Source: Promerops cafer (taxonomy: Eukaryota; Chordata; Aves; Passeriformes; Nectariniidae). From it: a stretch of DNA of 64,000 bases. The notes under the pieces are model-generated. The model was given only the letters and a program-made list of their open reading frames with translations. It did no database searches and had not been told where the DNA came from. The translations under genes and the position numbers were made by a program. The stretch lies in NCBI GenBank assembly GCA_013398275.1, contig VZSE01015512.1, positions 284,513 through 348,512 on the forward strand, written 5' to 3'. Positions 58,901 through 64,000 of the stretch are shown piece after piece (the stretch's first letter is position 1; each line of letters starts with the position of its first letter).

Positions 58901-61054
58901 GCTCAAATGTCTTCTGTCTTGGGGACACCAGATGTCCTTTTCAGGAGCATCCCCATTGGTCATGTCTGCCTGACCCCAAAAGTGAACATTTTAGTGGGAG
59001 ATTGACCACAAAAAAGCCTGGGGCTCAGGAGAAAGAAGCCCCATAAGGGGCTGTGCTCTCTCCCTTCTCCTTCAGAAGCACCTCCACATCCCACTGAGGA
59101 TGTTGGGAATATCTGTGCTGCTCCTTAGGCTGTGTGTAACCACCAAAGAGGGGATCAGTGGGATCACCCCAGACTCGGTACTTTTCCCACTCCAGGCTTC
59201 TGGACATCGTCTCTTCCCTTGGCAGAGGTTATATTGTGTGGCAGGAGGTGTTTGACAACGACGTGAAGGTGAGAGCTGCCTGTGCTGGGGTCAACAGTGC
59301 CAGCACCCCACCTGACACACTGGTATGCTCTGGGGGTGCCAGGCTGGGGCTGGTGGGTGTTACTCTCTAATGTGACTGGGGTTGATCTCAAGATGGTGCT
59401 GCCAGTGAGCTGCCCTCATCATGGCTTTGTCACACTGCTGCCAATGCTCTGCCCCCTCTAGGACGCAAATTTTAACCCTGCCCAGGACACTCTGCAAATG
59501 GCCTTATCCTTCCTTCTGTTTGTTCCTGCAAACCAGATGGGAAATGGCTCAAAAATCAAGCCCAAGTCTGCCTCAGCTTCCTTTTGGGGGTGTGGAGGGG
59601 TCAGGGCACTCTGCTCGGGGGAGCAGGTGATGCCTCTGTCACCGCCCTGATCCCCTGCCCTGTGTTCACCTGTGCTCCTCAGCTGAGGCCTGACACCATC
59701 ATCCACGTGTGGAAGGAGAACGCCATGCAGTACCTGAAAGAGATGGCCAATGTCACCAGGGCTGGCTACCGGGCTCTGCTCTCTGCACCCTGGTACCTCA
59801 ACCGCATCTCCTATGGGCAGGACTGGATACAAGCCTATAAGGTGGAGCCCTTGGACTTTGAAGGTGTGTTCCTTGTGTCCCCTTTCTGCATGGCCACTGG
59901 CTTGGCACTCAGACGTAGCACCAGGACTGGCTGTTTTGCTGTCCCCTCCACAGGCAGCCCTGAGCAGAAGGCCCTGGTGATCGGTGGCGAGGCCTGCATG
60001 TGGGGTGAATATGTGGATGTCACCAACCTGACCCCCAGGCTCTGGTAAGGGAGGCCATTTCTGTCGTGTGAGGCCGGGCTCGCATCCCTTTGCTTTGCCA
60101 CCAAGCGTCATGTGCTGGGCTCATGGGTTTGGTCTGCATGTGGTGCCTGTCCCTGTCCCCTCTGTGCTGGTAACAGCTTCACTGAGGCTGAAATGGGAGT
60201 TTGCAAGGTTGCAACAGCCTGCTGCTGCAACCAGGTTGTGTTTAACACCGTCTGTCCTGTCACCCTGGTCGGCTTCTGATGGGCACGTGTCCAGGAGTAG
60301 ATCTTGGGATACTCTGTGTGTGGAAAGACGCTGGTCAGGAAAGTGTCTGGGAGTTCAGGGCTTCATGTGAGAATGTTTTGAGCTCTCCCTGTCCTGACTG
60401 CCTGTCCCTTGTCTTCAAGGCCGAGAGGTGGGGCCGTAGCTGAAAGGCTCTGGAGCAATGAGACTGTCAGGGACGTGGAAGACGCATACGCCCGGCTGGC
60501 GGAGTTCCGCTGCACCCTGCTTGGGTAACCATCCTGGGGAAACTGCCCTTGCACGACCGCTCTGGGCTCAGTCCTGGGAGGGCAGCAAGGAAGAAGGGCT
60601 TGCCCTGCTGCAAAATGACCCTTGTTCCTCTGGAAAGCCCTGGTTTTTCTGCTGCCTGTGCGTGGGCAGAGCTTGCTTTGTGCAGCACTGGAAGAGCACT
60701 CCTGCTGCTGGCGTAGGCTGGTGGCTCTGGCGAGGAGAGGGCTTTGTGCTGAGGAAGGAGGGGACTTTTCAGCTCTTGCCGCTCCTCCTGCACCACCAGC
60801 TTCCCCAGGAAACCTGTCCTCACCCCGTGCTTATAAACTGAGTTTATAAGCACAGCATGAAAACCACCCCCTCCTTGTCACACCTGAAACAGGGCACCCA
60901 CGGCCACCCTGTGCCACTGGAAGCCCTCAGCCCCGGTGGTGTCTCTACCTGTGCCGTCTCCCTGATGCCATCCTCCTGTTCTCTTCCCAGGCGTGGTGTC
61001 CAGGCACAGCCTCTCTACATCGGATACTGTGACCATGAATTTGGCGGGGTTTGA
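52853..61054 (+). CDS. HEXA: HEXA, beta-hexosaminidase subunit alpha, 14 exons
   Basis: A GH20 lysosomal enzyme that removes terminal GlcNAc/GalNAc. The alpha/beta dimer (Hex A) with GM2 activator degrades GM2 ganglioside (family knowledge). Joining 52853-52973, 55753-55851, 56139-56204, 56363-56409, 56736-56846, 57329-57430, 57518-57650, 58278-58458, 58770-58856, 59196-59268, 59683-59863, 59954-60044, 60420-60524 and 60991-61054 gives 486 codons; exons 3-10 and 12-14 have the lengths I recall for human HEXA. Catalytic residues are present: R136, D165, H220, D280-E281, W331, W350, Y378, W417, E419 (human R178, D207, H262, D322-E323, W373, W392, Y421, W460, E462). N380-R381 in WYLNRISYG marks the alpha rather than the beta subunit. 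Six disulfide cysteines are kept (exons 1/2, 8/8, 13/14). The N-terminus is about 37 residues short and lacks a signal peptide, at a single N in exon 1. Confidence 0.97.
52974..55752 (+). other. HEXA: HEXA intron 1
   Basis: A 2.78-kb first intron. No repeat family or additional exon recognised. GC content drops away from the CpG island within about 100 bp. Confidence 0.85.
55753..55851 (+). CDS. HEXA: HEXA exon 2
   Basis: A 99-nt exon (33 codon-equivalents, phase 1 to 1), acceptor CCTTTGCAG, donor GTGAGT. It encodes the end of the non-catalytic GH20b domain with TELLVYVSTPGCSGYPSLDS; the Cys pairs with the exon 1 Cys. It is two codons longer than I recall for human. Confidence 0.95.
56139..56204 (+). 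CDS. HEXA: HEXA exon 3
   Basis: A 66-nt exon, acceptor TATTTCAG, donor GTGAGC, phase 1 to 1. It encodes YKLSVSKGSM then the LLSAETVWGALRG motif of the GH20b domain. The human Asn115 glycosylation sequon at the exon 2/3 border is replaced by Ser-Tyr-Lys. Confidence 0.97.
56363..56409 (+). CDS. HEXA: HEXA exon 4
   Basis: A 47-nt exon, acceptor TCCTGCAG, donor GTGAGT, encoding GLETFSQLVGRDENGT. The length and border phases (1 to 0) match human. Confidence 0.97.
56410..56735 (+). other. HEXA: HEXA intron 4
   Basis: A 326-nt intron, nothing recognised. Confidence 0.85.
56736..56846 (+). CDS. HEXA: HEXA exon 5 (catalytic domain start)
   Basis: A 111-nt exon, acceptor GCGTGCAG, donor GTAGGG. It starts YYINETEIVDFPRFPHRG and contains DTSRHY, whose Arg is the substrate-binding residue equivalent to human R178. 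N115-E-T is the conserved N157-type glycosylation site. Confidence 0.98.
56847..57328 (+). other. HEXA: HEXA intron 5
   Basis: A 482-nt intron, nothing recognised. Confidence 0.85.
57329..57430 (+). CDS. HEXA: HEXA exon 6
   Basis: A 102-nt exon, acceptor TTCCTAG, donor GTAATG. It encodes DVMAYNKFNVFHWHIVDDPS and continues to FPELSKQ. The first Asp of VDD corresponds to D207, and HWH is a core strand of the TIM barrel. Confidence 0.98.
57518..57650 (+). CDS. HEXA: HEXA exon 7
   Basis: A 133-nt exon, acceptor TTCCCAG, donor GTGAGG. It includes VIEYARLRGIRVIAEFDTPG followed by His-Thr-Leu-Ser-Trp; this His is the H262 equivalent. The last codon, Gly split over the junction, corresponds to human G269. 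Confidence 0.98.
57651..58277 (+). other. HEXA: HEXA intron 7
   Basis: A 627-nt intron, nothing recognised. Confidence 0.85.
58278..58458 (+). CDS. HEXA: HEXA exon 8 (catalytic Asp-Glu)
   Basis: A 181-nt exon, acceptor CCATCAG, donor GTGAGT. It encodes PGLLTPCYVGKAPSG and later HLGGDEVDFTCW with the catalytic Asp-Glu pair and both cysteines of the central disulfide. The GKAP tetrapeptide replaces GSEP of human, a loop implicated in GM2 activator binding. N253-S-T is the N295-type sequon. Confidence 0.98.
58459..58769 (+). other. HEXA: HEXA intron 8
   Basis: A 311-nt intron, nothing recognised. Confidence 0.85.
58770..58856 (+). CDS. HEXA: HEXA exon 9
   Basis: An 87-nt exon, acceptor GTGCACAG, donor GTGAGG, encoding KSNPEIRAFMTEMSFGEDYK and the LESFYIQ helix of the barrel. 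Phase 2 to 2. Confidence 0.97.
58857..59195 (+). other. HEXA: HEXA intron 9
   Basis: A 339-nt intron, nothing recognised. Confidence 0.85.
59196..59268 (+). CDS. HEXA: HEXA exon 10
   Basis: A 73-nt exon, acceptor CACTCCAG, donor GTGAGA, encoding LLDIVSSLGRGYIVWQEVFD then Asn-Asp-Val-Lys. The Trp of VWQE matches the substrate-stacking W373. Confidence 0.97.
59269..59682 (+). other. HEXA: HEXA intron 10
   Basis: A 414-nt intron, nothing recognised. Confidence 0.85.
59683..59863 (+). CDS. HEXA: HEXA exon 11 (alpha-specific substrate site)
   Basis: A 181-nt exon, acceptor CTCCTCAG, donor GTGTGT. It carries W350-K-E, SAPWYLNRISYG (Tyr378, Asn380 and Arg381, the alpha-only pair that binds negatively charged substrate groups) and the VEPLDFE strand. 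It is one codon shorter than I recall for human. N363-V-T is a sequon absent in human. Confidence 0.97.
59954..60044 (+). CDS. HEXA: HEXA exon 12
   Basis: A 91-nt exon, acceptor CTCCACAG, donor GTAAGG, after a 90-nt intron. It encodes GSPEQKALVIGGEACMWGEY with active-site Trp and Glu, then a new Asn-Leu-Thr sequon where human has Asn-Leu-Val. Confidence 0.98.
60045..60419 (+). other. HEXA: HEXA intron 12
   Basis: A 375-nt intron ending in the atypical AAG acceptor. Nothing else recognised. Confidence 0.85.
60420..60524 (+). CDS. HEXA: HEXA exon 13
   Basis: A 105-nt exon encoding PRGGAVAERLWSNETVRDVE and the FRCTLL segment, whose Cys pairs with the one in exon 14. The acceptor is TCTTCAAG, with A at -3 instead of the usual pyrimidine; length and phase match human, so the border is secure. 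N444-E-T is a further extra sequon. Confidence 0.96.
60525..60990 (+). other. HEXA: HEXA intron 13
   Basis: A 466-nt intron carrying the perfect inverted repeat at 60827-60853. Confidence 0.85.
60827..60853. repeat. Perfect 13-bp inverted repeat with 1-nt centre
   Basis: gtgcttataaact (60827-60839) and agtttataagcac (60841-60853) are exact reverse complements around a single g. It lies in HEXA intron 13, about 137 bp before the exon 14 acceptor. Confidence 0.95.
60991..61054 (+). CDS. HEXA: HEXA exon 14 and stop
   Basis: The acceptor is TCTTCCCAG. It encodes RGVQAQPLYIGYCDHEFGGV followed by TGA (61052-61054). The Cys is the last of the six disulfide cysteines. The final residues differ from human, as expected for this variable tail. 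Confidence 0.97.
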
Positions 61055-61232
61055 AGGGAGAGCCCCACTGCCCTCCATCTCTGTGCACACAGGAGGAATG
61101 TCCCCCCCTTAAAAGGGCAGAGAGACCCCTTCCCACCCCACCTTCTGCTCTGGCTTCATTGCAATGAACAATTCTTTTGCCTCGGCATGCACTCTTTGCC
61201 TCTTTTTCTATTTTTATGTCTTTAAATCTATA

Positions 61233-61238
61233 AATAAA
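61233..61238 (+). promoter_or_regulatory. HEXA: HEXA polyadenylation signal AATAAA
   Basis: The canonical hexamer lies 179 bases after the stop codon, inside 'ctataaataaatgacc'. GT-containing sequence follows within 25 bases. This implies a short 3' UTR ending near 61255. Confidence 0.85.
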
Positions 61239-61259
61239 TGACCCCAAAGAGGAAAAAGG

Positions 61260-62465
61260 TGCCTATTCCTGCTCATCTGGGGCTTGGGGCACCGTGCAAG
61301 GGTTAGCAGAAGATGGGTAAGGCTTGCTCCAGTGATGCTGGTGAAAAGAAGCATCATCCTGGCAGCTCCAGAGCTTGTAGGGTGTCTGCTCAGCTGGATA
61401 AACTGTGCTTAGCCTCTGCTGCTGTGCCAGGGTTTGCTTCTGCAGTCACGTTGTGCTGTGGGGTCCTGTCCTTGTCCCTCCTCTCTCCTCTGATGGCCAG
61501 GCCTGCAAGCCACCACCTCTGCTGCCCTAAACCCTGGCTGCTGCCACCTCCTCTGACTTCTCCTCACCAGATGACAGCCTGGAGCCTCTTTGAGGAGCCC
61601 TTGCAAATCTGCTGAGTGGTGCATGGATATTACGAAATCTCTGCTCAGCTCTTCAGGCTGTCACCTCTGCTTGGGATTTGGCCAACTGACCCGTCCTCCT
61701 CCTGCTGTTATTCTCAGGGTGAGGAGCTCAGCTCCAGGACTCCTCCATCCAGAGGGCTTGGTTTCAGTGGTGTTTGCCTTGGAGAAGAAACCAGTGGTGC
61801 TGCTGTCCCATAGAACTGGGACAGGTGTGATTGTTGTCCTTCGATGGTTGGGATTGCCGTGCTGGAAACGGCATTCAGCTGAAAGCAGGGAATGTCTCAG
61901 GGAGAAATCCTGGCTGGCTGGGACTGCTTGTCTTGGTCTTAAGTGAGTGAGATGCACTGTTATGGCTGGAAATCTTTTATGACTGAACTTGAAATGAAAA
62001 ATAGTGAATTAACAGTTATTACTGGCTCCTATTTTTAAAAGTCAGATTTTTTTCCTTTTTTTTTTCCCCAGTGTGCTGTAAAGTGGTACCTTGGCTGGGT
62101 GCTTTTGTCACTGCAGGGACTTGCTGCCAGCAGGGCTGGGACAAGCAGGACGCTGGCCCTGGGAAGGGTGGTCTGTTCCCAAGAATGTCGCTCTGTTCCC
62201 ACAGATGATGCTCTGCAAGAGAGGCTCGTCACCACCCTATCCCAGCTCCCTGCCCTTATTCCACCTGCCCTTCTGCCTTGCTGGGCTCCCTTTCCCCCAC
62301 AGCCAGGTGTGAGAGCCCCTAGGGCTTGGGATACCCACGGAGGACCCCCCAACATTGCGCCTTCCACTGAAGGTATTGTGATCCAGGTTAAACATCACCC
62401 ATGATCCCATTTCCCAGGGTGTGTGCACCAGCATCTTCCCCAGACCACCATCATGGAGGTGGATC
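61260..62465. other. HEXA 3' flank
   Basis: About 1.2 kb with no recognisable gene. A T-rich tract lies near 62047-62068. By human synteny the next gene in this direction would be CELF6, but no CELF coding sequence is seen. Confidence 0.7.
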
Positions 62466-62469
62466 AGTG

Positions 62470-62700
62470 ACGTTGCCACCCTTGGACGGGCCGGGATCCC
62501 GGGAGCACCCCGCTTTCCCCGCCGCCGCTTTGCCGGGTGGCCCGTTCCTTCCAGAACATCTATTTTGGTCGTGTAAAACTTGCCGGGGAGCAGGGAACAG
62601 GGAACAGGCAGCGTGTGAATCACTCGGGGCCAACGGGTTTAAAAATAAACCCAAGCGGCGGCGAGGAGCAGCCGCCAAGCCCCCGGATTCCGGCAGGATT
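62470..62700. promoter_or_regulatory. Small CpG-rich patch with a TATA-like element
   Basis: An abrupt rise in CpG ('ggacgggccgggatcccggg', 'cccgccgccgctttgccggg', 'aagcggcggcgaggagcagc') around an A/T-rich 'gggtttaaaaataaaccc' at 62636-62653. It could be a promoter or enhancer, but no transcript evidence is available from the sequence. Confidence 0.35.
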
Positions 62701-62782
62701 GTGCTCCACACATCCCAAACCCAGCCGTGGGCACCGGCACCAGCCAGGGGAGTTTATTGGGACACGCTTGCAATGGCGGGCA

Positions 62783-63560
62783 CCTGTGTGTGTGAGCACT
62801 TGTAAACACGTGTGTGCATCGGGTGTGTGCCTGTACTCGGGTGTGCAGTGTGCGTGTGCTTGCAAATACTTGCGTGTGTGCTACGTGTGTGCTTGTGAGC
62901 ACATGCACACACTTGCACACGCGTGGTTATGGGTCCTCACATCCACTCATGCTCACGCGTGCATAAGGGTCGTTGAATGCGTGTGCATTAAGGACCCTTG
63001 CACATGTGCACTCACACACATGCACAAATGCACTTGCTCACACACGCACACGGGTCCTTGGACACGTGCACTCATGCACAAACTTGCACACACATGCATA
63101 TAGGTCCTTGCGTACATACGCTTGTGCACACGTCTGCACACGTGTCCATATGGATCCTTGCACACTTGCACACACATGAACATGTGTCCTTGCCCTCATG
63201 CACATACTTGCACTCGTGTACACACACACACTTGCACAAATGAGCTAGGGAGTCCTTGCACACATGTGCATATAGGCCATTGCACATGTGCCCATGGGTC
63301 CTTGCAAGCCCATACATTGCTGTACACACTTGCACACACGTGCAGATGCCCCCACACGTCATTGCCCAGACTCACACACAGACCTGAAGCCACATGTGCT
63401 GTGCATGCCCTGGCATGCACTTACACACACCTGTGCACTCCTGCAGCGCCTGTATGTTGCTTGCACATGCTTGAACACACATGCGCATTTCTGTAGACTT
63501 GCACATGCTTGCACACATGCTCACACACACATGTGCACAGTTGCACACACTCACACCCCT
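62783..63560. repeat. TG/CA-rich minisatellite
   Basis: About 780 bp of short alternating purine-pyrimidine blocks. The first ~115 bp are TG-rich on the plus strand ('gtgtgtgagcacttg', 'gtgtgtgcatcgg'); from about 62900 the plus strand is CA-rich ('cacacacttgcaca'). A 'ggtccttg'-type motif recurs, with exact 50-bp spacing at 63051, 63101 and 63151, and variants at 62931, 62966, 62991, 63184, 63251, 63274, 63296 and 63355. ORFs here (His/Thr/Cys-rich) are repeat artefacts. Confidence 0.92.
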
Positions 63561-64000
63561 TCCCACCCTCACAAGCCCCTGCACGCACGAGGCGGCGCGC
63601 CAGGGAAGCCAGGCCTCCCCCCACCTGGCTGCTGCTTTGGGACTAATTAATTAATTAACGACAACACCAGGTATTAAAGCTGCTCAGTCTAATTACAGAT
63701 CTTTCGGGGTGACGCGGGATGCAGGAGGGAAGTGCTCCCCTCCTCCCCCTTCTGGGGCAGCCCCAGGGGGGCAGCAGGGGCAGTGTGGGGTCCGTGGAGG
63801 TGAAAAACTCAACGAAGTGTTCAAATTGACCCTTTTTGAGCCTCTTCTGTGCGTTTAAACCCTGCTCGGAGGTGGGGAACAGAGAGGGGTTAAGTCTGGA
63901 GGCTACCAAAGGGCTGCAGGGGGAAGGTGAGAGGCTGCTCAGCTCCTTGGCCAGCCCTGACGGGGGCTGGGGGGATGATGGGGGTAAAAGGGGGATGGAG
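63561..64000. other. Right-end flank with TAAT-rich segment
   Basis: It contains 'attaattaattaa' at 63645-63657 and a second 'ctaattac' near 63690, surrounded by G/C-rich sequence. No coding evidence. Homeodomain-type core sites are present, but their function is unknown. Confidence 0.5.

Noticed and set aside
62537..63183. His/Thr/Cys-rich ORFs in several frames
   Set aside because: They are translations of the TG/CA minisatellite and are open because the repeat rarely forms stop codons.
62783..63560. Regularly spaced anchors resembling a CRISPR array
   Set aside because: The spacers are themselves CA-rich repeat DNA, the anchor is too short and variable, and the genome is vertebrate.

Overview
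The window is vertebrate nuclear DNA and almost certainly avian. It carries several 5'-truncated CR1 LINE copies with the typical CR1 3' end, no Alu- or B1-like SINEs, compact introns, and two intron-rich genes whose encoded peptides closely match vertebrate ARIH1 and HEXA. I see no bacterial, viral or CRISPR-type system.

Layout. Positions 1-44.3 kb hold the 5' two-thirds of ARIH1 (ariadne RBR E3 ubiquitin ligase) on the minus strand. Exons 1-9 can be placed base by base from reading frame, splice sites and phase. Exon 1 is cut by a 165-base run of N (43954-44118) that removes the start codon and the acidic/Gly-rich N-terminus. The exons for RING2 (which carries the catalytic cysteine) and the Ariadne domain lie beyond position 1. 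From 44.3 to 52.7 kb is a non-coding stretch between two divergent CpG-rich promoters, with CR1 copies. HEXA (lysosomal beta-hexosaminidase alpha subunit) lies on the plus strand at 52853-61054. All 14 exons are recognisable, with intact GT-AG junctions and a poly(A) signal at 61233. From 61.3 kb to the end is HEXA 3' flank: a small CpG-rich patch (62.47-62.70 kb), a striking TG/CA-rich minisatellite (62.78-63.56 kb) and a TAAT-rich segment.

How the genes relate. ARIH1 and HEXA are head to head, as I recall for the human 15q23-24 region. There is no sign that they share a pathway. ARIH1 works in cytosol and nucleus with neddylated cullin-RING ligases; HEXA degrades GM2 ganglioside and other hexosaminides in lysosomes. 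The predicted HEXA product keeps every catalytic residue, all six disulfide cysteines and the alpha-specific Asn-Arg substrate pair. As assembled it lacks a signal peptide, and a lone N in exon 1 suggests missing sequence.

Most interesting leads: the probable hidden deletion at the single N in HEXA exon 1, a rearranged set of N-glycosylation sites and an altered activator-protein loop in HEXA, the 50-bp higher-order minisatellite, a duplicated ~130-bp segment in ARIH1 intron 3, and perfect inverted repeats in introns. None of these amounts to a new biological system. All homology statements rest on recall of the protein families, because no search could be run.
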